A stretch of 64,000 nucleotides of DNA from a virus. Location of the stretch: positions 58,943-122,942 of IMG/VR virus record IMGVR_UViG_3300030333_008604; one strand, given 5' to 3'. The translations under genes were made by a program, and so were the position numbers. Of this stretch, positions 22,501 to 31,900 are shown piece by piece; the first letter of the stretch is position 1; each line of letters begins with the position of its first letter. A model generated the notes under the pieces. The model ran no database searches and was not told where the DNA came from. It worked only from the letters and a program-made list of their open reading frames with translations.

Positions 22501-22960
22501 CAATATTAACGACATTTTTGATCTTTCGCTTCCGGGGGGCGGCACGGCCGATCTTTCTAGTGCCGGTTTGGCAAACTTTTTGTCTCCAATGGCGTTAAAA
22601 GGAAATTATGGTATTGATCCTGAGTATGTTGAGATGTTGGGCGACTATCCAAACTCAAGTGCTGAGTTTTATAGTCGCCTTCGGTGGATGACTTTCAAAA
22701 TTAAACAGCGCGCTCATAAAAATTATGAAATGTACCGTTATAGACACATTGAGAACGCAATAATGGACAATTTAGACGCCAAGGGAGAGTCCTCTTTGAT
22801 TACAAATAGTCGTTTCAACCCTGGTGATCAAGCTTCATTGTCTGGAATTAGCCTGGAACCTACTTATTTTAGTGACGTATATGGGATGAATTGGCCATAT
22901 GATTATTTTTCGCTGGTGGAGAAATTAAAAATTGAAGCTGAATTTAAGGTGGACGAATAA
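16541..22960 (+). CDS. Giant virion structural protein (2139 aa)
   Basis: I recognise no enzymatic domain. The composition is Ser/Tyr/Gly/Asn-rich with many short aromatic beta-like segments, as in large phage tail proteins. Residues about 1271-1363 contain a segment ending in IGSTTAETAQRAVNAIN that resembles the module found in the 642-aa protein and the sheath. The last about 350 residues are different: helical and charged (NPLFERMLSRLLAQRNAKVK, SRLRWMTFKIKQRAHKNYEM), probably an assembly or attachment domain. GAGG precedes the ATG by 7 bases. Its stop overlaps the next start (TAATG). Its place between the LamG protein and further tail proteins suggests a tail/baseplate component, by context only. 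Confidence 0.72.
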   Translation: MAISGSLNFITASEFGSYLKPGSDANRRFGLDKNDAQLDGSTRNGFIPTDFVGLNTNIHEPFDLNSSFLGYTSSYSIMSYVNVGTDGNDTTKDGSSQGYGGFINVNYQADEAGDLGFSTAYIFNALMLHRNGPYQRPMWQQFRDASHPIARYLRLHNTMSISSKSPWNMADPANKANAPLQQHQWGKHNEHDPTTPKSNYADNFILFQTLDKYSTTVKFYESAVVSNHLPLKYTVNIGDSPAIVRQTLFNELTYFTNEDLNKKLKLSDGKPPNVFDNVNDFYIKRPMEPYRMLQAAKQIDGMRDVTLKERIYPREVNTYRPTTRKKDLYDEVAGTDFKGYDRVSYRTFWRDSQANRARTDDACLNSQGYNQRIPFQDYIARSGSQGDNSLKNYMCSNQYYMSGSVPFVAAGVVTWQRESEHVKYPPSGSSVFGQQREMYQPYQIALNSMWPLDVRSDIYDRPYYLAAVHNSGTHSDFSDGPSVAIGLSPLAPAALMSSRSFAAAVTSSITRSAGELVYSTKPTILYWAQQINATSFVHEGHPTVSGKSADDTAQEVPIARVSGSRARNRGLSVSGDTHTGGLTLGSTGDHPSQYNANFSFTGSSYGSLRDGYHAATASLQFLRHAYPYQTPYWAAHLISERNPMYDSYEDFSQDLYYIGKDYSIVPEFRYSEHYDYYTPRFGMFTSPNLKMFGLDTDKGYKAFKRNYSKLIEPKVNFLTIDGVDLQQTQTDFSSGPQNKYEFKTQFYELDDLDYTSNTLAIVDTPDKSYKAYPQSVEFHGKYTETEPATNFSYLLRLGDNFTDGEETIPSRITLKFMAIKKLLPYNGFYPVSRTVQIGTHLSQAFGSYLTGTNNEDLYTNYPGAALIQASGTLQAARLQALLEPLMAPGLLYNSIKSGIAVNHPIYRSYKDGAPEQEFPMKYFGPRQPNWYGEELGAEDPAVTNVGHSTNRFGFSDKLGQVARHLCISKASSTYGEGIQPHSKAAATPPESATGNYSLEVFTNNMELAANDSHGLHYHADFVGLGHGSMMGVASAMPTFLKVSASFKLPFEALYTPSLLKQAFKSDNDGEVQNASYLPYDFIDEARARELRSTFGETVTNAKLRGAKGSRTSESSWTPLWNPDASFSFGAILGGPVQRTSLKRYQSSMSNFLCETMDFFLEGGDAKFPVIQSNPIYGGIELEPKTYTMDVQLHQAKDHVLCEGPRLASLNTEYGKKHVRAPNTGPDRVTSGSAMMRGALFGPPVQIIEPLKIDETNLRYTYIPNIFKISNDSGPANGDEIRFCVNYHNARFNINSAWDDAVNDTRTGDGDNPGWVTIRFVTNLTSGDITTDNLIEVKIGSTTAETAQRAVNAINGVDLTGADMSDYYKTGADIYAPYGSGHSTYGSLGRAKARGFSATQDSTYPGVYIPPFGILATTGSTSTSWISIWSTIPHPVTRLSGNIGSESSHATAPYIGFDQKDASSSNRMLNSSALTSTSIGWVSGGMPASSLALGTSYLYGAAAGVPWEKLGETQFGYYDSSMKAVNSASSELYYNLQDPAYQAYTPPYFYGPSSAVISFKAEGTTNYKLSEIVSNTRSNSYYFEEYYKDLCPRMPSTGSLSSGSMNRMKIEASVDIWESTKGNEGKNNIFTLKAREDEPEKEGEVWWMAPKWMAPVLDMSEDSVPYRKTTRYQKNGDVLQSDKVTEVVTSSGTQYYGHRTGRSIWMGYGYDPYDEDLIEAVHGEGHEKEKGIWLTVKDVNIGVSGDQATTPGFVTDIGSNTALAATRESAFGNQDTASLGDALGFHDAGSGMTYPLGRMNNAKLVSEAVVAIPYFEKGFQKRVNFPGEHYDSTIYGTVEILPGKHFLRIWNPLFERMLSRLLAQRNAKVKAGVSLQEFYQKFNTSEIAIKEIRKTDLGKMIATLIGDVNAFDPASAPEFEAVSYVLPPEMDFIHNKAVTPFQMLIAPFYQFLDKQDLTNIYQGLMPDCSMRAEKDFVKITTSPGRGSANINDIFDLSLPGGGTADLSSAGLANFLSPMALKGNYGIDPEYVEMLGDYPNSSAEFYSRLRWMTFKIKQRAHKNYEMYRYRHIENAIMDNLDAKGESSLITNSRFNPGDQASLSGISLEPTYFSDVYGMNWPYDYFSLVEKLKIEAEFKVDE

Positions 22961-23946
22961 TGGAGTTTTTTAACAAAAAACAAGACGTAATTGACATACA
23001 AATAACTCCTTTTGGGCGACACTTAATGTCTAGGGGCGTTTTCAACCCAGTGTATTATTCTTTTCACGATGATGCAGTTCTGTATAACTCTGAAAAGGGG
23101 GGCTTTTCTGAGGAACAATCAGACTCCCAGGCCAGAATTAAAGAAACGCCGCTAGTGAAAAGCGCGACGACATTTTCTTCTCTTGAGAAGAAATTTGCAT
23201 ATCAATATGGCCAAAAAATATTTGAGTCTAAAAAGTTTGATTCGAAAGCGATGCAGCCAACTTCAGAAAAGATGTACTCGCTCTGGACCTCGATCGGCAC
23301 CAGCGACCTAAATAGTGATCCCGCGCCAGCAGTGCACCTAACTTTCCTAAAAGGCAACATGAGCGGGTCTTTTTCAAAAACCTGGAATTTAAAAGGCCAG
23401 GATGGTGGTATCAATACGCGGCACATTCCACAACTTAAGGCTGATATCGAAATTGAATATAAAAATATATCACCCAATGACGACGCGTTCTACGAGTATG
23501 AGACAGGCGTCGGATATGATTTCGCGCTAGTGACCCCACCAAACGAGGCTTATTTTTTAATAAAAGTGGGCGAAGAATTTGCTCCATATCAAAAAGAAAA
23601 TTTTGACATTGAAGTTTTTGAAATAGTGGAGAACGAGGCGGGAGATTTGACGGAGCAGGTCTTGCGACAATTATCTTTTTATCCAAAAGAAACAGAAAAC
23701 GAAATTTTTAGTTGGTTGGACGAACCCACGCCACAAGACGACCCAAATTACGTTAACCATTATTTTGACCTACTTGTAGACTCAGAAATAGACGACAAGA
23801 TTATATGTTCTCTTGATCCTGTTTCGAAAACAAAGGGTCATTTTGCAGACAGAAAAACAGAATTCTGCAACGATCTTCTAGACGACGAGGTCAAAACTTA
23901 TGATATATACGAAAAAGAAGTTGACGACCCAGGGGAGGTATGCTAG
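22960..23946 (+). CDS. Conserved virion-associated protein (328 aa)
   Basis: The N terminus carries a compact signature, DVIDIQITPFGRHLMSRG then SFHDD and Y (about residues 9-45). The same pattern (D-I/V-I, T-x-x-G-R, S-x-G, x-DD-x-x-x-Y) opens the 382-aa protein at 32126, so the two probably share an N-terminal domain. The rest is acidic, with an Asp/Glu-rich tail. I recall this N terminus from unassigned structural genes of large T4-type phages, but I cannot name a function. The start overlaps the preceding stop, which implies coupled translation with the 2139-aa gene. Confidence 0.7.
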   Translation: MEFFNKKQDVIDIQITPFGRHLMSRGVFNPVYYSFHDDAVLYNSEKGGFSEEQSDSQARIKETPLVKSATTFSSLEKKFAYQYGQKIFESKKFDSKAMQPTSEKMYSLWTSIGTSDLNSDPAPAVHLTFLKGNMSGSFSKTWNLKGQDGGINTRHIPQLKADIEIEYKNISPNDDAFYEYETGVGYDFALVTPPNEAYFLIKVGEEFAPYQKENFDIEVFEIVENEAGDLTEQVLRQLSFYPKETENEIFSWLDEPTPQDDPNYVNHYFDLLVDSEIDDKIICSLDPVSKTKGHFADRKTEFCNDLLDDEVKTYDIYEKEVDDPGEVC

Positions 23947-23949
23947 ACT

Positions 23950-26900
23950 ATGTCAGACGCTCTTGATTATTTAGTTGGCGATCTTGTACCTGCAGTTAGG
24001 ATAAGGAAGATTTTTATTGAAGAATCCTCTAACGAAGATAGGCCAATTCTTGTGCGAGTCAAGCTGGGGCTTTACATTAAAAAAGATCAACTTTTGGAAA
24101 AAAGTTGGCTAGCTAATGTTCCCTTGCCAAGCCCTGACATGGACGCGTCAAATATTTTAGATGCCATGTTTTTGCGCAAAGCACGTATTTTTGGCCTCTC
24201 CAACATCAACAATTTGCGTTATTCTAATCAGGCTGCTATTGAAAATGCGCCAACAGGCGTACATCGGGCCTCAAACCGAGAAAATAGCGGCGTCTGGATG
24301 GGTCATGGCCAAAATCCTCACATTGTTCCCGACCCCAGCGCACCCGTAGGCCCCCATGATCTTTCTGGTCATGCCTCTGGATTAAAACACGTTGAAAATC
24401 TGGAAGGTGGCCACCAAGGTACCGTCTATGGCGCCGCTGCTGCAAATCAAGTTGAAATTGAGGACGTCTCCGTCAAAGTTGGCTCTATCGCCGGCAATCT
24501 CAACGTTTCGGCGCTTGATACTGCCGGCACGGCTCAGGATGTGCTAGGCCCACAAGTCGCCGAGGGCAAGATATTTGAAGAAGTGAAAAATGGCGTAATG
24601 TATTACGTAATTCCATTTGAAGATACATATACTCTGCGCGAAGGTTTTAACGAAAATGGAGATAAGCACCTTTCTGAAAGAATCGCTCATGAATATTTTG
24701 GCGTTGCTTATTATTGCTATCTTGATGTCAATAGTATTCTAGATCTTGGACTAGACGAGTCAGTTATACAGGGCCAGGCAACGTCTGCGATTGTCTTTAG
24801 AGACGGCCAAATACCACAGACGCGACAGGTGTTGCGCGATGAAAATGGAAAAGTGCATCATGGCGATTGGCATTTCCATTTTCCTCCTTATGCGGCCGTC
24901 GACCAAATTGGCTTGTCCGGTCCCGCACCTGATGGATACATCGGATACATGGCAGGGAGATCACACGTAGGTTCTCGCTACCAACCAAAACTAACTCTTG
25001 TAGATTCGCCAAATTATTTAATCACGAATGCTCGAAACAGAATAAACGAAATTAAATTGGCTAGTGGTGTCTTTTCTGGTGTGCCTGGTAGCGTCTTCCA
25101 GACAAAACCATCAGCACTTACGGGAGTTTCTGTTAGTGTGTCAGATTTGCAGACAAAAGCTGGAGAAATTTCGAAAACAGCCACTGCAGCGGTCGCAGCC
25201 ACTCTTGCTGAAGCCGGGGGTGTTGGAGCGTCTGCTACTCATCCTGCCGGCACAAGTGGCTTCGCCGGTCCTTTTGGCATGACACCGTGGGAAAAATCAA
25301 ATAAAAGAAATATAGTAAAAGATAACGATGCCGAATTTTCTAAATTATATCTTGCAAGAAGTGTTAGAAACGAAGCCAGGGGCTTCTTTTATATAGACGT
25401 GGCCACTCTACTAAAAAACCAGTCAAAACTTTTTAAAAACTTTGGCGCTCGAATTCAAAATAATTTTGATAATAATCTCACATCGGAGGTCTGGAAACGA
25501 AGCAAGATTTTAGAACTTCGTCTATACAGAGAGCGCGTCGAATTCAAAAAAGGCACAGAAGATTTATATAAAAAGTTCTTACAATACAAACCAGAAGAAG
25601 AACCTAAAAAGCTGATTGGCACGTTAACTCAAGTTGGAATCGGGGGCCTCGGCGGCACAGTTGAGGGGGCAACATCCTGGAGCGCCTTTGTACCCGAAAG
25701 CGTCAACGGTGACAAGTTTTACATAAACGCTACACACGTTCATGCTGAAAATCTCGCTCCAGGCGCGCGACCGCTATATGTTACTTTTCACGACCGCGAA
25801 GTAGATGGGTTTGCTTCTGGTCTTTATATGTACAGCGTCGAGGTGGACTTTCAGGACGGCACTCCACAATTTCTTCACGAGCATTTGCAAGAGTTATTAC
25901 AAATCAGGCTCACGTTGAGTCAATATTTAGAATTTTCCAAGGGGTCAAAGGGCACAGTTATTGCAACTTTTGATCCTAATGGTGAAAGCATAGACAAGAG
26001 GCGAAACATACCGTGGTATAACAGGCATATTCGCGAATTTAGGCCTGATTTCCCTGCAGAGATTGAATCTATAAATAAAAATGCACCAATGTTCAGAATT
26101 AATGAACAGCCAGTATGGCAAGCAGCTGCACAAAAAATAGTCGACTTGCTCAATCTTTTTGTTGATACCGGTGTTAAAGCCGGCCTCAGCGCTCAAATGA
26201 CTCAAGGTGATCTAGACGCCAGCATGTCGGATCTAGCGAATTATCTGGCAGCGATAGCGTCTCCCTACATGGAGGGCAGCCCAGAAGGTATTCAATATTT
26301 GCTAGCTATGGCTGACGAAACATACGAACGATTGTCCAAGCTTTTGCGCGCCCACGAGACAGCAAGTGAGTCGAGCGGCGGCGGAGTCGGCACAGGAGAC
26401 ATCAGTACCCCTAACCAGCTTTCAGTACTGCCAGAAGATTTTTATCAAGTGGCAATAAATCCGGCAAGGTCAATTATTTATGAAAAACACGAATTCGACG
26501 GCCCTGGAGAGTGTTTTCGCGCAGTAACAAATGAATATGCGTACGTAGACTTTCTATCTTTAGACGAAGAAATTGATATATCTCCAACGTATACCTCAAT
26601 TCCAGGAATCGATGCCGGCGACGGTCTTTTGACATTGACGCCCGCGTACTATATGGCTCGATGTCGCATGGATAGCGCAAAAATGTCTATTTTTGCTGTA
26701 AAAGACATATGGTGGGAAGCAAAAGGCGACATGGGCACCAATTTTACAGGCAACATACACCCTTACGCTAAACAGTATTACAACGCCCAAGGTATGGGGT
26801 CTGACGACGGCGCCTTAGAGGAAGTTGGTCAAGATAATTGGGATAGTCTGTCTCGCACAGGTTATTCATATTTGACTCCTTCGATAATCAACATATCAGA

Positions 26901-28902
26901 CCCCGGATCAGGAGATAATGCTTATTCTTTTAGATATTCTGTTTTTCGCGAAAATGTAACAGACTGGCTCCGAGGTTTTAACGAGACCTATGCCCTCAAA
27001 AACCTGGCTAAGAACATGGACAACGAAGATCTTATGCAGAACTGGGCTCTTCAGTATTTGCAATATTCCCCTTTGTGGAAACAAGATTTTTATGATTTTG
27101 GATATCAAGACGATGTGCTCCTGTCTATGATACTTTACAGCAACGACACAGCAGAACAAAATTATATAGATATGGCAAATCCTAATTTTGACATAAGCAA
27201 ATGGGACGAGTTTAAAGAAGAGCCCGACATGCTCCCCGGCGCTCAAAAATATTATAATTCAAAAGGGTTGTATAATAGCTTTTTTAGCTCTCACAATATT
27301 GTAGTTCATAGTGAGGCAGCCTATAATGATATTTTTCTCAAAGAAGCTGGAGCGACACCGTTTCTTTCTGAATCCATGGAGACTTGGAGAAACGAACAAT
27401 ATGGCAAAACCGGGGCATATTTTTCAGACGCAGGCTTGGAAACGCAAGTCTTGTTTAAGAATCTTATAGCAAATCCAGACTATGGCACTGTTTTTACTAA
27501 GGTACCGCGCGGCAACCATGAGCCCTACAACACCTCTGGAATCCCCATGTACTTGACTCAAGGCGGCTGGAGTGGATACGTAGGGGAAGACCAATGGCTT
27601 GGAGGCTACGCGACAGATCAAGGCGATACTATTAAAGAATGGGGCCCCATGACCGGCTATAATGAAATGCTTCCTAATCAGTTTAAACTTTGGTATGCTT
27701 TCAAAAAATATATGGCGAGACTTGATAATAAAAATAATCCTGGAGCATTTCTTGCCGGCATGGCCGGCTCGCAGGATGGAAGAACAATTACTCTATTGAC
27801 AGACGTATACATCCAAGGCCTGGCAGTTGGCGATACCTGGGTTTCAATGCTTCCTGACGCGTACGTCGAAGGCGCAGATGTTGTCAAACCTGATCAGCAC
27901 GCAAATGGCTTTAAGTTTCTAAATTTTAATATGACAGCTAAAATCGAAGTATTTACTGGATATGGAGAAATGGAAACAATATGCTCTACAACTGGCCGGG
28001 TAATAAAAATGCACGCCGCGCAGGATGATAGATGGGCGCTGCTAACAACAGAAAGGCTCCGAGGCGCTTCAATGGGAAGCTATACCACAGCAGCGGGGGG
28101 CTCTGGTGTTGCTGATGCTGATTTTATTCACCCTCTTTTGTGTAGAATAAGCTATTTTGATCCCACTTTGGTTGGAAATGTTGAAAATATTCCGGTTTTA
28201 AACAGCTATTTCTTTATTGATAAAAGTGGTGCTCCTGTACCACCCTATGTGGAGCCTGATTTCGGTGATTTGTACGATCAAAGTCCAGAAGAATGGTATG
28301 GCGAAAATCACGAAGAAGTTGAAGAATGGATCACCATGTTAGAAAAAGGCCAACAATCAGAAGGTCAAGCAACTGGAGAAATGGGCGCTTTTATGGACAT
28401 GGGCGAAAACCAAGGTGGCGGAACTTCTCTGGGTGTTGGAATCGACATTTTTGGCGGCGGCGAGCCCGATCCCGATGCCGGCACCGGCACCGGAGTCGGG
28501 ATACCCGTTATACCAACTGATGGCACGCCCGGCGGAGGTATGGGCGGTCCTGGCGGAGGCCCGTTTGGCGGCTTGATATGGCCAGTTGGCAACCCGGCTG
28601 GAGGCGGTGGAGTTGGCCCCGCTGGTAGCCCTGCTGGTCCGACAGGAATGCAAGGAATGGATATGGGCGGCGACACCGGTGGCGGCGCTGAGGGGATTTC
28701 AACAGCACTTATCGGCGCTGGCCTTCTTATGGCAATGGGTCAAGCCAATATGGGCGTCGGAGCCGACGGTGGTGGCTTAGCAACAGAAGGCGTGGGTATG
28801 GATGCCGGAGGCACCGATTTAGACGCTGCTGGAACAGGAATGCAGGGCGCAGCAGCTACTATGGCTGGATTTGGACAAAACAACAACGACGCTGGCTATT
28901 AG
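23950..28902 (+). CDS. Giant virion protein with long Gly-rich C-terminal tail (1650 aa)
   Basis: Residues 1 to about 1450 look like a folded, beta-rich structural protein without any motif I recognise; the segment around 680-840 (ALHELLQIRL-like helices and a Ser/Gly linker) is more helical. From about residue 1490 to the end the sequence is dominated by Gly, Pro, Ala and Met, with repeated GGG, PGGG and GMQG units, so it is probably disordered or collagen-like. The preceding gene ends four bases before, and a GGGGAGG lies upstream of the ATG by about 12 bases. A tail or fibre role is inferred from neighbours. Confidence 0.72.
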   Translation: MSDALDYLVGDLVPAVRIRKIFIEESSNEDRPILVRVKLGLYIKKDQLLEKSWLANVPLPSPDMDASNILDAMFLRKARIFGLSNINNLRYSNQAAIENAPTGVHRASNRENSGVWMGHGQNPHIVPDPSAPVGPHDLSGHASGLKHVENLEGGHQGTVYGAAAANQVEIEDVSVKVGSIAGNLNVSALDTAGTAQDVLGPQVAEGKIFEEVKNGVMYYVIPFEDTYTLREGFNENGDKHLSERIAHEYFGVAYYCYLDVNSILDLGLDESVIQGQATSAIVFRDGQIPQTRQVLRDENGKVHHGDWHFHFPPYAAVDQIGLSGPAPDGYIGYMAGRSHVGSRYQPKLTLVDSPNYLITNARNRINEIKLASGVFSGVPGSVFQTKPSALTGVSVSVSDLQTKAGEISKTATAAVAATLAEAGGVGASATHPAGTSGFAGPFGMTPWEKSNKRNIVKDNDAEFSKLYLARSVRNEARGFFYIDVATLLKNQSKLFKNFGARIQNNFDNNLTSEVWKRSKILELRLYRERVEFKKGTEDLYKKFLQYKPEEEPKKLIGTLTQVGIGGLGGTVEGATSWSAFVPESVNGDKFYINATHVHAENLAPGARPLYVTFHDREVDGFASGLYMYSVEVDFQDGTPQFLHEHLQELLQIRLTLSQYLEFSKGSKGTVIATFDPNGESIDKRRNIPWYNRHIREFRPDFPAEIESINKNAPMFRINEQPVWQAAAQKIVDLLNLFVDTGVKAGLSAQMTQGDLDASMSDLANYLAAIASPYMEGSPEGIQYLLAMADETYERLSKLLRAHETASESSGGGVGTGDISTPNQLSVLPEDFYQVAINPARSIIYEKHEFDGPGECFRAVTNEYAYVDFLSLDEEIDISPTYTSIPGIDAGDGLLTLTPAYYMARCRMDSAKMSIFAVKDIWWEAKGDMGTNFTGNIHPYAKQYYNAQGMGSDDGALEEVGQDNWDSLSRTGYSYLTPSIINISDPGSGDNAYSFRYSVFRENVTDWLRGFNETYALKNLAKNMDNEDLMQNWALQYLQYSPLWKQDFYDFGYQDDVLLSMILYSNDTAEQNYIDMANPNFDISKWDEFKEEPDMLPGAQKYYNSKGLYNSFFSSHNIVVHSEAAYNDIFLKEAGATPFLSESMETWRNEQYGKTGAYFSDAGLETQVLFKNLIANPDYGTVFTKVPRGNHEPYNTSGIPMYLTQGGWSGYVGEDQWLGGYATDQGDTIKEWGPMTGYNEMLPNQFKLWYAFKKYMARLDNKNNPGAFLAGMAGSQDGRTITLLTDVYIQGLAVGDTWVSMLPDAYVEGADVVKPDQHANGFKFLNFNMTAKIEVFTGYGEMETICSTTGRVIKMHAAQDDRWALLTTERLRGASMGSYTTAAGGSGVADADFIHPLLCRISYFDPTLVGNVENIPVLNSYFFIDKSGAPVPPYVEPDFGDLYDQSPEEWYGENHEEVEEWITMLEKGQQSEGQATGEMGAFMDMGENQGGGTSLGVGIDIFGGGEPDPDAGTGTGVGIPVIPTDGTPGGGMGGPGGGPFGGLIWPVGNPAGGGGVGPAGSPAGPTGMQGMDMGGDTGGGAEGISTALIGAGLLMAMGQANMGVGADGGGLATEGVGMDAGGTDLDAAGTGMQGAAATMAGFGQNNNDAGY

Positions 28903-28918
28903 AAGTAGGAGATGAAGA

Positions 28919-31900
28919 ATGTCTAGTGGCAACATAATCGGAAAAAACAAAATAATGGTTACAGACACCTCCTATGGCGCTCTTCCCGGCGAAGAGTGGT
29001 GGCAGCATGGTCCTGGTATTCATTTGCGCAAAAACCCTGCTACTGGTTATTCGTACGATGACGACAACCCTGCCAAGGACCAAGCTCAAGGTTCTGATTC
29101 TGTAAATCATCTAGCTTCAAACGCCGGCTCTCCAGCGGGCTTGTTTACTCAAGACCGCTTGCGATGCGCTCTTGGAGCTAGTTGGTCTAACAGGTCATCA
29201 ACGCCAAGAAGTTTGCATCATTATCCGGATGGCGAACCGCCCCTCGGGTGGAATAGCGATCCTAATACTGAATACACTTTTGATAATTTACGAGGCGCCT
29301 GGAAAGACTCTGCTATTTTGACAAATACACCTGGCGGTTCTTATGGCGATAAATATAGGGTTTTCTATGGTAAAACTTTGGGCCTTATTTTTTGTAGCGA
29401 TAAGACATCTTTAAGTGGTGCCCCTCAAGGTTTATTAGAACCCAACCCGAACGATTCAATTTGGGAAACAACTAATGCATTTTGGCTGGAAAACAATGTC
29501 CTAACAACAAGAACAGTTGAAATAACAGCCAAAATTGAAATAAATGAAAGCGCCGCTTATAGTTACTGGTGGCCAAGATCTGACGAATCAGAAGGCATCG
29601 AGCGATGGAAGCGTTTAATTCGAAGTGGCAAGGATATGGCTGATGGTACGTATTATCCGCCAATTATTGATGATACAAAAGTGTACAAAGATCACTATCA
29701 CGAGTGTTCATACCCCTTTACAAAAAGTGAAATAAAAAACAACAACATCACCGGAAAGAGCTTGATGGCAGATGTCACAACTTATTATGACAGCGTGATG
29801 GGCTATTCCGGAGGCTCAGGTGGTGCGACACTGGTGCACCCCGATCTTCAATCTTCGGTGATACCTAGATTTTATGAAAATTCAATTGCTAAGGGCGGCA
29901 CGTTTTTTAGTACTTGCTTGCCTAATATTTATGGATTTTTGAGCCTGGTGAACGGAGAGTTTGATCTTGAGAAATTTTATTCCCAAATTTCAGGAATTTC
30001 TCATGGCTCACATCCCGATGGCTACCAAACAATGGATTACGCTGACGAGTGGTACCCTTTTGTACGAGATTTTCCTTTTGAGATGTTGATTACTCTTGGT
30101 GGCCTTGTTGACAAAACAGCGATCCAGTCTGTCTTAGCGTCGAACTCCAATAATACAGCTATTGACTCATATTTTGAAGATTATTTTAATAACCTGGCTT
30201 ATTGGTTTTCAACTTCGCAATCATCTCCCGACATAAAGGAAGATTTTAATTATTATAAGAAGATTTTGTTGGAGTCTAAATTTAAAAATATTATATTCAG
30301 CAGCGGCATGATGCCAACAATGAATATGGTGAACAAATATAAAAAATATTTTCCATTTTATTCAGAATTGCAGTTTTCTACTCAAACACTGACCGGCGTC
30401 GGGGATATGATGGGCAAAATGCTTCAAACAAGTCTGTTTGCTACAAAAATAGCTGAATCAAATTCTTCTAATGTTTGCGCTCGCTGGCACCACGAAGATT
30501 CTCAAAATATAGTTATAACATTTCCTAATTCCGCCACCGTCGGCACATTTGTAAATCACTATCAGCAGGACATATATAGTGACTTTTCTACTGCGACTCC
30601 TGTTTACAGCTCTGGCGATTTAGTAACATCAACTAACAAAGTTTATGATATTTTTAGCATACTCGCAGGCCCCAACGGCGTAATCGAAAGTGACGATTAC
30701 TATGCCGAGCCCGATATCGAAACTCAAGCAGGAAGAGATAGTATAAAAAACTTTACTGCATACTTGAGAGACGAAAAAAGCGAGGCTTCAACTCCTTCTG
30801 AACTAAATAATGCTATTCGAACTTTCTTGGGCAAGGGATTTGGAGCCTACTTGGTGAAGAAATATAAAGAAAATTATCGTGACTATGAAGACATACTTAA
30901 AGGCGTTCCAGCCTACACTGAAGATGTTTTTTATAGAATCGAGAAGTGGGAAAAATTTGTCAGCCAGTCAGATGATGAGTGGAAGCACGTTTCCAACACG
31001 ATCGTACCAAATACCTCTGATTTAAATTTATTTAAATATGTCGATACGCAAGTAAAATACGGAGGAGACACACAACATTATGAAGGTACTGTATATCGTT
31101 ATAATGTTTATGTTTATAGGCTTGTTTTTGGCGCAAAATACAAATATATGTGGCCAGGCGGCAACCCAATTGGCAAAACAGTAACAAACAGAAATGCTAT
31201 AGATTATGCGACCTATCATGCCACGTGTGACGTACTCGTCGCACCCGACTTGGTAATGATTGAGGACTTGTACTTCGCATCACCCGTTGTTTCAGTTCTG
31301 GATTCTCCTCCTCCTCCTCCGCAAGTAAACATAGTCCCGTTCAGGGCTGTTGATAACAAGCTTTTGTTTATGATGAATGGCTCCGTTGACACATATCAAG
31401 ATCACCCAATTTCTATTTTGCCGGCCGACGATTCTGCTTGGCAGAAAGTAAGAGAATCTCAGCTAACATCTACGGAGATTTATGTCGATCCGCTTAGTGA
31501 TGGTACTTATATTGGAGGCCCTAAAATTCAAGCGTCACAAAAGGGGAAAGTTAAATTTTCTTCAGATGATGTCGCAAGCAGCTTTCAGATTTTTAGATCT
31601 TCTACGCCTCCCAAGAGCTATAGAGATTTCGACTTGTATGTGGACAATCTAAACGAAAATACGTTCATAGAAGAGAATATTTTTCCAAATAGAAAATATT
31701 ATTACACATTTAGGTCAATTGACAGTCATGGTCACATGTCGAACCCTACAGCAATTTATGAGGTTGAGTTAATATCTGAGCAGGGCGCTGTAAAGCCCAA
31801 GATAAGACATTATATGTTTCCCGAGCATGCTGCTGAAACCCCTGCAAAGGGTTGTCAAAAATATATTTATATAAAACCTTCCCTAAAGCAGATATACTCT

